Of a stretch of DNA of 64,000 bases, positions 56,654 to 64,000 are shown in pieces. The notes under the pieces are model-generated. The model had not been told where the DNA came from and did not search any database. It saw only the letters and a list, made by a program, of their open reading frames with translations. The translations under genes were made by a program, and so were the position numbers. Numbering within the stretch: position 1 is the stretch's first letter; each line of letters opens with the position of its first letter. The stretch is from positions 62,001 to 126,000 of the forward strand of contig MAAM01000009.1 of assembly GCA_002162695.1 (NCBI GenBank). The letters run 5' to 3'. The DNA is from Cycloclasticus sp. 46_120_T64. Its GTDB lineage: Bacteria; Pseudomonadota; Gammaproteobacteria; Methylococcales; Cycloclasticaceae.

Positions 56654-59035
56654 ATGAGAGTATTTGTTGTAGCCCTAATAACAGCCGTTACATCAATGAG
56701 TGCGCAAGCCGCTCCCGATGCATCCAAAATGTTTGGCGGCGCTGTCCCCTTCACGATGGATCAGATACCAAGCAGTCGTCTGAAGTCTGATCTTCAATCC
56801 TTACCGGCTCCTGCTAGAGAAAGAGGGGTCGCGTGGTTAAATAGTTTCAGCTTTCCGGCTCATGATGTTGAGCACCTTCGCGTTGATGGTCGTGGGGCGG
56901 TTTTTTATGAAGACACCCAGCTTCCTGACGAGATTAGCCAAGAAGCTTTAGAAGCTGATCCAACATTGGAAGGTATTAACCCAGTGGATGCATTTAAGTT
57001 GCACAGTAAACCCGGAGCTGCCAATGTTGTTTACGTTAACTTTAAAGGCTCTACAATTGCGAATACAGCTTGGAACTATGGTGCTGCGGCAAGTTATCAA
57101 GCAAAACCTTTTAATAAGGATGCTGACCCGAGTACATTCTCGGAGGCGGAAAGAAAAGATATAGGTGAAATTTGGCACCGGATTGCAGAAGATTTTAGTG
57201 CTTTTGATGTCGATGTAACGACCGAAGCGCCCGCTGCATTTGGGCCTAAAGTCGGGCATATTCTCATCACCAGTAATTCAACGGTCAGCGGTGGTGCGAT
57301 GCCTCATTATAATGCTGGGGGTGTAGCCTATGTGGGTGTTTGGGGTTACTCAAATTATGAATATTACCAACCAGCCTTAGTTTATTACGATCAATTAGCA
57401 TCATCGCCGACGTATATTTCAGAAGCTGCCTCGCATGAACTTGGACATAATTTAGCGTTATCACATGATGGTACAAGTACTGTGGGCTACTACACGGGAC
57501 ATGGTGATGGCTTATTAAGTTCGTGGGCTCCAATTATGGGAGTTGGTTATTATCAAAATGTAACCCAATGGAGCAAAGGTGAATATAACGATGCAAGTAA
57601 TACACAAGATGATTTAGCAATCATTAGTGCTCGTTTATCGTATCGCTCGGATGACCATGCAAATAACCATGCTTCGTCAACGGCCTTGATCGTTGATTCA
57701 TCTGGCCATATTGCGAGTAGTAACCCTGAGTTTGATCCACTCAACGATCGCCCTGACAATAAAGGGGTTATTGAAAATAGTGCGGATACTGATGTTTTCT
57801 TTTTTGACACGGCTGCCGGTGATATTAATATTTCAATAACACCCGCATGGGCGGCCTATACACGCTCTACTCGACGTGGGGCAAACCTGGATATTAAAGC
57901 CACCCTTACGGATGGTGCAGGCCTTACTATTGTTGATGATTACTTAAATGATACAGAAGCGTTAATTACGGCCACTGTTCCTGCAGGCCGATATTATCTT
58001 GAAATCACAGGTGTTGGTAATAGCGCTATAAACTACTCAGCTTATGGCAGTTTAGGTGAGTATTTTATTGTCGGTCAAGTTGTGGCTTCAAGTGCCGATA
58101 CGACGGTACCGAACCCTGATCCAATGTCATGGGTGAGTGCACCGGTAAGTACCAGTCGAACAAGCATCGAAATGACGGCAACCGTGGCTTCTGATGACTC
58201 TGGTTTTGTTGAGTATCAATTTGTTTGTACGACGGGTGGGCAGGGCTGTGTTGCTAGTGCATGGCAAGCTGACACCGTGTATGTTGCAAACGGTTTGGAA
58301 TTTGGTACAGATTATAGTTATCAAGTGAAAGCACGGGATAGTGTCGGTAATGAAACGGCATTATCAGCTGCGGCATCGGCTACGACATGGAGTAATGCAC
58401 AACCTGTCGGCGTTACGGATTCAGCAGAGGGCGATAAGGATGCAACCATTCTTATCGATGTGTTAGCAAATGATAGTGACTCGGATGGCGATACCTTGCA
58501 GGTTTATAGTGTTTCTGTGGCAGCGGGTAACGGCGATGCTGTCATCAGTGGTAGCAAAATCCTTTATACGCCGGATACAGGTTTTGTAGGTAACGATACC
58601 TTTAGCTATGTTACAACAGACGGTTTTGGTGGTTACTCGAGCAACACTGAGGTGACGATTGATGTGTTTGATGCTAATTCAGCGCCTACTGCAAACCCTG
58701 ATAGTGCAGAAGTGCTCTTAGTGAGCAGCGTGGTTATTGATGTGCTAGCTAATGATACCGACCCTGAAGGAACGAGCTTAAACATTGTATCAGTGACAAA
58801 TGGAGCAAAAGGGACTGCTACTAATAATGGTGATGGGACGATTACTTACACGGCAGCCAATAAAAAACGTGGTGGTGATGTCTTTAGCTATACCGTATCG
58901 GATGGCGAACTGACCTCTACCACGACGGTGTCGGTATCAATCGTAAAATCACTTTCAACTGACGGAGGTACTGATGGAGGTACTGGCGATACGGGTGGTG
59001 GTAGTGGTAAATGTCACCCTAAAAAAGGATGCTGA
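56654..59035 (+). CDS. Large secreted metzincin-like metalloprotease, multi-domain
   Basis: 793 residues. The signal peptide (about 1-19, ending SAQA) leads to a pro-region. The catalytic domain has H261-E-L-G-H265-N-L-A-L-S-H271-D (HExxHxxxxxH zinc motif, with Ala where metzincins usually have Gly) and a likely Met-turn in APIMGVG about 25 residues later. Next come a PPC-type beta domain (about 370-455), a fibronectin III-like domain (about 490-580) and two cadherin/VCBS-like domains, each starting DVLANDxDxxGxxL. A Gly/Thr-Asp linker ends in KCHPKKGC. It follows the secretion operon and is a strong candidate for its cargo. The substrate is unknown, and the tail may be an anchor or sorting tag. 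Confidence 0.88.
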   Translation: MRVFVVALITAVTSMSAQAAPDASKMFGGAVPFTMDQIPSSRLKSDLQSLPAPARERGVAWLNSFSFPAHDVEHLRVDGRGAVFYEDTQLPDEISQEALEADPTLEGINPVDAFKLHSKPGAANVVYVNFKGSTIANTAWNYGAAASYQAKPFNKDADPSTFSEAERKDIGEIWHRIAEDFSAFDVDVTTEAPAAFGPKVGHILITSNSTVSGGAMPHYNAGGVAYVGVWGYSNYEYYQPALVYYDQLASSPTYISEAASHELGHNLALSHDGTSTVGYYTGHGDGLLSSWAPIMGVGYYQNVTQWSKGEYNDASNTQDDLAIISARLSYRSDDHANNHASSTALIVDSSGHIASSNPEFDPLNDRPDNKGVIENSADTDVFFFDTAAGDINISITPAWAAYTRSTRRGANLDIKATLTDGAGLTIVDDYLNDTEALITATVPAGRYYLEITGVGNSAINYSAYGSLGEYFIVGQVVASSADTTVPNPDPMSWVSAPVSTSRTSIEMTATVASDDSGFVEYQFVCTTGGQGCVASAWQADTVYVANGLEFGTDYSYQVKARDSVGNETALSAAASATTWSNAQPVGVTDSAEGDKDATILIDVLANDSDSDGDTLQVYSVSVAAGNGDAVISGSKILYTPDTGFVGNDTFSYVTTDGFGGYSSNTEVTIDVFDANSAPTANPDSAEVLLVSSVVIDVLANDTDPEGTSLNIVSVTNGAKGTATNNGDGTITYTAANKKRGGDVFSYTVSDGELTSTTTVSVSIVKSLSTDGGTDGGTGDTGGGSGKCHPKKGC

Positions 59036-59074
59036 TACGGGTTCTATCACCCTAAAAACATCGAAGTTTTAACT

Positions 59075-59106
59075 AAAAGCCAACTGCCGATGGTAGTTGG
59101 CTTTTT
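59075..59106 (+). terminator. Rho-independent terminator after the protease gene
   Basis: The stem AAAAGCCAACT (59075-59085) pairs perfectly with AGTTGGCTTTT (59095-59105) across a nine-base loop and ends in T residues. Confidence 0.9.
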
Positions 59107-59631
59107 CATGCGTCTTAAGTTAATTTTTGATGACAATCATATTGTTACGACATTGCTTAAGCGGCAGTCACCTGAGTTGGTAACGGTAGATCTGGGGCTG
59201 TCTATTTAATTTACAGTGCCTCTTTCAGGGATCACTCCGCCTGGTCTTGATATTAGCGAACCAATAGCGCCTCTGGTTTAGTTAATCAGCGGTGTTTGAA
59301 GTATGGTGGTCGTTGGGTTTCCAGCACCCTATCAGTTAGGGCTTTTTAGTTTGTTGGTGAGTAGTTGGGTCAGCGGCCTGATACTTTTTATCTTGAGTTG
59401 TACTTATAAAAATAATGATAAACACACATTATTCGCTGGCTAGTCTTAAATAGTTCCCAGTTGCATTTGCTATTCATTATCAATAGTATGGTCGTATTAC
59501 TTATCTGCCTCTTCTGCCCTGCTGTATTAATATTTAAAGACGATTAGCTGGTAAGCAGGGGTAGGTTGAGCGAAGCGGCAGTGATTAGCGTCGTTGCAAA
59601 ATAAAATATTAGCTTATAGAAGGAAGGATTA
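59107..59631 (+). promoter_or_regulatory. Intergenic region with weak Fur-like sites before the FTR1 gene
   Basis: No gene is seen. Two stretches resemble parts of the Fur box: ATAATGATAA within 59410-59428 (12 of 19 consensus bases) and GCATTTGCTATTCATTATC at 59463-59481 (13 of 19). Both lie 150-220 bases before the permease start. A short stem with five T residues (59327-59347) may be a weak terminator. These are low-confidence readings. Confidence 0.25.
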
Positions 59632-60456
59632 ATGGAACAATTATTACCAAGTTTTTTAATGGGTTTTCGAGAAGGGCTAGAAGCATTTTTATTGATAGCC
59701 ATTATTCTTCAGTACCTGACTAAAACCAATCAGCATTCGCTTAAAATAAAGGTAGCGCAGGGCGCTGTTGCCGGTATTGTGGTGTCTTTGTTATTGGGTT
59801 TATTGTTGAATGAGCTAGCGGGCCAAATGGGGGGGGTGAGTGCGTTAACCAAGGCGTGGGAAAGCCTCGCCAGTTTCGTTGCGTTGGTGTTGGTCAGTCT
59901 GTTTATTATTTGGATGATTCGCCATAGTGGTGATATGGCTAAACAAATTCAAGGCGAGGTGGCCAATAACTTATCGCCGATAGGTTTGTTTTTAATATCA
60001 TTTGTGGTCATTGCACGAGAAGGAACGGAGATAGCGATCTTTTCTTTTGCCGGTAAATACCCCGTCGATTATGTGTCTATCGGGGTGTTATCCTCGCTAG
60101 CCTTAACGGTTTTAGTGTCTCGATCCTTGGTTCGAATTAACCTGTCGCTGTTGTTTAAAATAACCCTCGCTTACCTCATTCTACAAGCGGGTTTCTTAGT
60201 AGGGTATGCGGTACACGAGGGGTTATCTGCGCTGAAAGCCTATGGACAGTTATCGGCAGATAGCCTTATCTTTATGAAGGCGTTTAATGTGTCTCAAACG
60301 GTATTGAGCCATAAAGACGGCATTATAGGAATCCCTTTGCACGTGCTCTTCGGTTGGTATTCTAAACCAGAGATGATCCAGTTTATTGTGCAATATATGT
60401 ATACCATTCCGATGTTTTTATTTTGGCACCGCTTTCATAAAAAACAGGCAATATAA
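59632..60456 (+). CDS. FTR1-family metal permease
   Basis: 274 residues, close to E. coli EfeU (276), with seven predicted membrane helices. The two metal-binding motifs are FREGLEAFL (helix 1) and AREGTEIAI (helix 4), each with the REGxE core needed for ferric iron transport in the family. GAAGGAAGG precedes the ATG. The EfeO and EfeB partners are absent. It sits instead before a His-rich protein and a czcCBA efflux operon, so its cargo might be iron or another metal, as in the lead-uptake branch PbrT. Context does not settle this. Confidence 0.9.
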   Translation: MEQLLPSFLMGFREGLEAFLLIAIILQYLTKTNQHSLKIKVAQGAVAGIVVSLLLGLLLNELAGQMGGVSALTKAWESLASFVALVLVSLFIIWMIRHSGDMAKQIQGEVANNLSPIGLFLISFVVIAREGTEIAIFSFAGKYPVDYVSIGVLSSLALTVLVSRSLVRINLSLLFKITLAYLILQAGFLVGYAVHEGLSALKAYGQLSADSLIFMKAFNVSQTVLSHKDGIIGIPLHVLFGWYSKPEMIQFIVQYMYTIPMFLFWHRFHKKQAI

Positions 60457-60520
60457 ACGAACCAGAGTAAACCGTTAGGCTGACAGGGGCATCAGCTTAA
60501 TGGTTTTCCGGCGAGCTTTT

Positions 60521-60549
60521 TTGTTCATATCAACGCAGAAAAATATGAT
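60521..60549 (+). promoter_or_regulatory. Predicted promoter of the czc module
   Basis: TTGTTC (60521-60526) and TATGAT (60544-60549) are spaced by exactly 17 bases. The expected transcription start near 60556 is only about nine bases before the ATG at 60565, which lacks a ribosome-binding site, so the mRNA may be nearly leaderless. Confidence 0.5.
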
Positions 60550-60564
60550 ATATTTAGCCACTTG

Positions 60565-60873
60565 ATGGATAAGCTCAAACACACATTATTATTTATACTC
60601 GTACTTTGTACCTTAACGAGTAGTAGTGCCTGGGCCTATGCTGAGCAACAATTGGATGCTCACGGTGGCGAGCACCAGCACCATGTCGATGATCAATCGT
60701 TCAATTCTGAGCCTGCTATCGATCATTGCAATCACTTGTCTGCGCATATTATCGGTTTGTTAACTGACATCAATTTTTCTTTTAGCGTTAACCCGTTTGC
60801 GCTCGCCTTGGATGTGAGCGACAACTTTATTTCATTTATTCCCCTAGTTTATTTAAAACCTCCTAGCGTTTAG
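60565..60873 (+). CDS. Small periplasmic His-rich CzcI-like protein
   Basis: 102 residues from the ATG at 60565; a TTG three bases upstream is also possible. The signal peptide (about 1-24, ending SAWA) is followed by a His-rich stretch, DAHGGEHQHHVDDQ, and DHCNHLSAH. The rest is a weakly hydrophobic tail ending LKPPSV. Its place just before czcC, size and metal-binding residues resemble CzcI, a small protein of czc operons with a proposed regulatory role. Sequence similarity to CzcI was not tested. Confidence 0.7.
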   Translation: MDKLKHTLLFILVLCTLTSSSAWAYAEQQLDAHGGEHQHHVDDQSFNSEPAIDHCNHLSAHIIGLLTDINFSFSVNPFALALDVSDNFISFIPLVYLKPPSV

Positions 60874-60953
60874 TTCTGTTAATTGGCCAGCCCAGCTGGT
60901 AGTGAGGCGTGCCGATGGCACGTGTTTACGAACATTAATTTGAGAACAAACCA

Positions 60954-62234
60954 ATGATTAAACGAGTTTTTATTAAGTCTGGCTTATTGTTTGCCAGTCT
61001 AAGCCTTTGTGCGGGCGTGTCGCATAGCGCAGGTGTCAATAAACTAGAGCGCTGCTCGACTTATACGTTCAATAAGACATTGAGCGAATGGCTAGTCGCC
61101 AATGTCACGCAGCACCCCACGGTGCTAGCCGCTAAGGCAGCGGTTGAGGCCAGTGAGTTTCAGCAATTAGCCGCTGCTAAGGCCTTATATAACCCAGAAT
61201 TAGCGCTGGCGACAGAATCGGTTGATGAGGTAACGACCACCAGCCTAGGGATTAGCCAAACTATTGATTGGGGAGATCGGCGAGGGGCTAATATTAAATT
61301 TGCCAGCGCGCAATTGCGCGGCAAGCAAAGCCAATTGAGCTTAAGCCAGCAGCAGCTTAGCTTAAGCTTGTTAACGGCGTTGTCTAAACAACATACCTCT
61401 CAAGCATTAATAGCCTTAGCTACCCAGCGCAGTGAGTTGATGCAGCGTTTTGTTAATCTAGCAAGGCAGCGTTTTTCACACGGCGACTTGACCCGGGTAG
61501 AGGTTGATTTAGCCAAATTATCTTATGCACAGGCACGTTTTAGCCAAACGTCTGCGCAAGCGGATTTTATGCGTGCGCAGCAGCAACTGATTGCCCTAAC
61601 CGGCGTGGCGTTAGACGATTGGCCATTAATGCCGACAAACTACCCCGAACCGGTGGCAGCCGGCGCGGATAAGGAGGCGTGGGTTCAGCGCTTAGCGACA
61701 ATGCAGTTGGCATTAGCGACGATCGAATCGGCTCAGGCGCTTATTAAACAACGGCAGGCGCAAGCGGTGGTTCAACCAACACTGGCCTTGCACGCGGGTA
61801 AAGAGGAATCTGATCATATTGTGGGTTTGACCCTGTCACTGCCTTTGCCGCTTAGAAACGATTTTAGTGCCGAAGTGGGTGCAGCTAATGCGGTGTTGAT
61901 TCAAGCAAAGAGAGAGGCGCATGCGCAGTTCCGTGAATTAAGTAGCCGTTATGAAATATCGCTAGGGTCTTACCGTTTGAGCCGAGATGCATGGTTGTTT
62001 TGGCAGCAATTCGCTGCAGACAGTTTGGCGGAACACATCCGTTTATTGGAGCGCTTATGGCAGGCTGGGGAATTAAGCAGCAGTGATTATGTAATCCAGC
62101 TTGGCCAAGCCTTACAGACCAAAGCGTCGGCGATACAGCAGCGCGGGAAATTATGGTTGGACTGGGCGCAGTGGCAACATGCCAGCGGGCATATAGAACA
62201 ATGCCTATTAAAAGATATCGAGGGTGCAAAATGA
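60954..62234 (+). CDS. czcC: CzcC-type outer-membrane efflux channel (TolC family)
   Basis: 426 residues. A signal peptide (about 1-26) is followed by two long helical repeats (LATQRSELMQRFVNLARQRF and LAEHIRLLERLWQAGEL) and beta segments such as LGISQTIDWGDRRGA, the usual outer-membrane factor layout. It is the exit duct of a heavy-metal RND pump. Its stop overlaps the czcB start by four bases. Confidence 0.9.
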   Translation: MIKRVFIKSGLLFASLSLCAGVSHSAGVNKLERCSTYTFNKTLSEWLVANVTQHPTVLAAKAAVEASEFQQLAAAKALYNPELALATESVDEVTTTSLGISQTIDWGDRRGANIKFASAQLRGKQSQLSLSQQQLSLSLLTALSKQHTSQALIALATQRSELMQRFVNLARQRFSHGDLTRVEVDLAKLSYAQARFSQTSAQADFMRAQQQLIALTGVALDDWPLMPTNYPEPVAAGADKEAWVQRLATMQLALATIESAQALIKQRQAQAVVQPTLALHAGKEESDHIVGLTLSLPLPLRNDFSAEVGAANAVLIQAKREAHAQFRELSSRYEISLGSYRLSRDAWLFWQQFAADSLAEHIRLLERLWQAGELSSSDYVIQLGQALQTKASAIQQRGKLWLDWAQWQHASGHIEQCLLKDIEGAK

Positions 62235-63523
62235 ACGTAATACAACGAATGACAGTAGCGATATTAGCAATGACAGTTAATGCGATGAATATGGCGTATG
62301 CCGTTGAAATAACCGTGTTGCACGAACAGCACGAACAACACGAACAACACGAACAGCACGAACAGCACGAACAGCACGAACAGCACGAACAACACGAAGA
62401 ACACGAAGAACACGAAGAACACGAAGAACACGAAGAACACGAAGAACACGAAGAACACGAAGAACACGAAGAACACGAAGAACACGAAGAACACGAAGAA
62501 CACGAAGAACAAACGGTCAAGCTTTCTACGCAGCAGTTAGCGATGGCGGGCATTGTGGTGGCAGAGGTACGGCCGCAACGCCTATCGGCAGAAATTAGCG
62601 CGCCGGGTGAGGTGGTACAAAATGCCTATGCAACGAGCAAGGTGACCCCACGTATTCCCGCACAAGTGCTTGAACGCCACGCGCGTTTAGGCGATAAGGT
62701 GCAATTAGCCGAGCCGTTGGTTAGTTTGACTAGCGTAGAAATGGCGGCGGCACAGGGGGATTTGCTGGTCGCTACACGGGAGTGGCAACGGGTGAGTAAG
62801 CTAGGGCAGCCAGTAGTGTCGGAGAAGCGCTTTGTGCAAGCACGCGTGAGTTATCAGCAGGCTAAATCACGTGTGTCAGCCTATGGTATGAGTGAGCAGC
62901 AACTGGCGGAATTCTTACGTAGCCGTGACCCCGCCAAGGCGAATGGTCGTTTTCAGTTACTGGCAACGCAACCGGGCACGGTGCTGGCTGATCGGTTTAT
63001 TGTTGGTGAATTGATTCAACCCGGAACCACCTTATATACGATCAGTAATGAATCGCTGCTGTGGGTGGAAGCCAAACTGACGCCATTAGAGGCGCAGTGG
63101 GTTCGAGTGGGCAGCGTCGCTACCGTTCGTACATCGGGGCGCACGTTTACCGGCAGGGTCGTACAGGTGCATCACGCGCTGGATAGAGCAACACGTACCC
63201 TTGGGGTGCGGATTGAACTGGCCAACATCGATGATCAATTACACGCGGGCTTATTCGTACAGGTGAGTATTCATAGTATTAAGTCTACGCACGGCTTGTT
63301 TGTACCGTTGAATGCGGTATTACGCAGTGCGGATGGTGATTGGCAGGTTTTTGTAGAAAAACAAGCGGGTGAGTTTGCGCCGGTTGAGGTGGCATTATTG
63401 CAAACCATTGGCAATATGGCGCAAATAAGCGGGGTCGAGGCGGGCACTCGGCTAGTCACCAACGGGGCTTTTTTTGTTCAGTCGGAGTTGGCAAAAGCCG
63501 GTTTCGAAGTCCATAACCATTAA
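62231..63523 (+). CDS. czcB: CzcB-type periplasmic adaptor with long His-Glu repeat
   Basis: 430 residues from the ATG at 62231, with GAGGG seven bases upstream. A signal peptide (about 1-24, ending MAYA) is followed at residues 31-93 by 21 tandem triplets, eight HEQ then thirteen HEE, so His and acidic side chains fill the mature N-terminus. The adaptor follows: barrel-sandwich (VVQNAYATSKVTPRIPAQVLERHARLGDKV), hairpin helices and beta-barrel (GTRLVTNGAFFVQSEL). The protein links CzcA to CzcC. Some CzcB-type adaptors have His-rich N-terminal metal sites, but a pure triplet array this long is unusual. Metal buffering or delivery is inferred. Confidence 0.92.
   Translation: MNVIQRMTVAILAMTVNAMNMAYAVEITVLHEQHEQHEQHEQHEQHEQHEQHEQHEEHEEHEEHEEHEEHEEHEEHEEHEEHEEHEEHEEHEEQTVKLSTQQLAMAGIVVAEVRPQRLSAEISAPGEVVQNAYATSKVTPRIPAQVLERHARLGDKVQLAEPLVSLTSVEMAAAQGDLLVATREWQRVSKLGQPVVSEKRFVQARVSYQQAKSRVSAYGMSEQQLAEFLRSRDPAKANGRFQLLATQPGTVLADRFIVGELIQPGTTLYTISNESLLWVEAKLTPLEAQWVRVGSVATVRTSGRTFTGRVVQVHHALDRATRTLGVRIELANIDDQLHAGLFVQVSIHSIKSTHGLFVPLNAVLRSADGDWQVFVEKQAGEFAPVEVALLQTIGNMAQISGVEAGTRLVTNGAFFVQSELAKAGFEVHNH
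62321..62509 (+). repeat. 9-bp coding minisatellite, 21 copies
   Basis: Units of CACGAACAG/CACGAACAA (first eight) and CACGAAGAA (last thirteen, all identical) run without interruption in frame within czcB. The homogeneous second block suggests recent expansion by slippage. Because each unit is a multiple of three, copy-number change alters length without shifting the frame. All three minus-strand frames are also open, giving spurious ORFs. Confidence 0.97.
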
Positions 63524-63535
63524 TGTCAAACTGAT

Positions 63536-64000
63536 ATGTTAAATAAATTGATTAACTGGGCGGTTAAGCACCGCTTATTGGTGGTTATTGCCTTATTGGC
63601 GACGATTGTTTCTGCGAGTTTAGTGTTACCTAAGTTGAACCTCGATGCCTTTCCTGATGTAACTAACATCCAAGTGCAAATTAATACCGAGGCACGCGGC
63701 TTGGCCGCCGCCGAGGTGGAGCAACTCATCACCTTCCCGATCGAGGCGGTGATGTATTCGCTGCCGAGTGTTGAAGAAGTGCGGTCGATTTCTAAAACCG
63801 GTTTATCGGTGATTACCGTGGTGTTTAAGGAAGGTACCGATATTTACTTTGCTCGCCAATTGGTTTTTCAACAGCTACAAACCGCGCGTGAGCAAATCCC
63901 CAATGGTATTGGTTCGCCCAGCATAGGGCCCAACACTTCTGGGCTGGGGCAAGTTTATCAGTATATCTTGCGCGCCGATGACCCGCAGAAATACGATGCA
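63536..64000 (+). CDS. czcA: CzcA-type heavy-metal RND pump, 5' part
   Basis: The gene runs off the right edge after 155 codons. The N-terminus MLNKLINWAVKHRLLVVIAL is the first membrane helix, followed by NLDAFPDVTNIQVQINTEA and LPSVEEVRSISKTGLSVITV, which are diagnostic for CzcA/CusA-type transporters. It starts 12 bases after czcB and completes the CBA operon. It uses proton flow to export divalent or monovalent metal ions. The metal-choosing motif in the fourth helix lies outside the window, so zinc/cobalt/cadmium versus copper/silver cannot be decided here. Confidence 0.93.
   Translation, partial: MLNKLINWAVKHRLLVVIALLATIVSASLVLPKLNLDAFPDVTNIQVQINTEARGLAAAEVEQLITFPIEAVMYSLPSVEEVRSISKTGLSVITVVFKEGTDIYFARQLVFQQLQTAREQIPNGIGSPSIGPNTSGLGQVYQYILRADDPQKYDA

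Noticed and set aside
62321-62509. Possible CRISPR-like array
   Set aside because: The 9-bp units are directly abutting with no spacers and lie inside a coding frame.
61885-62553. 222-residue minus-strand ORF with long Cys-Ser-Ser repeats, and a second minus-strand ORF (62264-62512) of Phe-Val repeats
   Set aside because: Both are antisense readings of the czcB 9-bp repeat. A repeat whose unit is a multiple of three keeps all frames open; neither has a ribosome-binding site, and the sense frame has clear adaptor homology.

Overview
The window is a stretch of gammaproteobacterial chromosome of moderate GC content. The gene neighbourhoods point to this: rpsP-rimM-trmD-rplS followed by xerD-dsbC, the run mutS / cinA-type amidase-recA-recX-alaS-lysC-csrA-tRNA-Ser, a Pseudomonas-like cbb3 oxidase cluster with an Anr/FNR regulator, and an mrcB gene followed by an LpoP-like lipoprotein. 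The set suggests a free-living, respiring, probably aquatic relative of Pseudomonadales/Cellvibrionales. No 16S rRNA is present, so genus cannot be given.

Layout. 1-8 kb: the 3' part of a c-di-GMP phosphodiesterase, PBP1B with its presumed lipoprotein activator, an uncharacterised nuclease-fold-like protein, the YoaA helicase, tsaB, yciO and an M50 protease. 8.6-13.8 kb: trpS, ppnP, pyk, rluB and a diguanylate cyclase. 14-23.6 kb: cytochrome cbb3 oxidase, with structural genes ccoNOQP, a small membrane protein, ccoG and fixH on the minus strand, an FNR-family regulator, then ccoI and ccoS on the plus strand and a TauE/SafE-type membrane protein. An FNR-like box lies upstream of ccoN. 23.6-35 kb: sufT, a YihY protein, glnS, a Sel1-repeat protein, a tyrosine phosphatase, ypjD, ffh, the rpsP operon, xerD and dsbC. 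35-44 kb: mutS, pncC, recA, recX, alaS, lysC, csrA and tRNA-Ser(GCU).

44.1-59 kb is the most accessory-looking part. A 780-base gene-free stretch with inverted strand skew precedes a secreted orphan protein. Then comes a complete eleven-gene type II secretion operon in the order E-F-G-H-I-J-K-L-M-N-D (the Xanthomonas Xps order), followed by a large secreted multi-domain metzincin-like protease with an odd basic two-cysteine C-terminal tail. The two secreted proteins flanking the operon are natural candidate substrates.

59.6-64 kb holds a metal-handling module: an FTR1-type permease, a small His-rich CzcI-like protein, and czcC-czcB-czcA (czcA runs off the end). The CzcB adaptor carries 21 tandem His-Glu-Gln/Glu triplets from a 9-bp repeat right after its signal peptide.

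I found no CRISPR array, prophage, intact insertion sequence or defence island. The more novel material is the tail and targeting of the secreted protease, the orphan secreted protein, the His-rich adaptor repeat, a 34-codon minus-strand ORF with an ideal ribosome-binding site near 28.2 kb, and the 77-residue protein inside the cbb3 cluster. All functional calls come from reading motifs and gene order; no database search was run.
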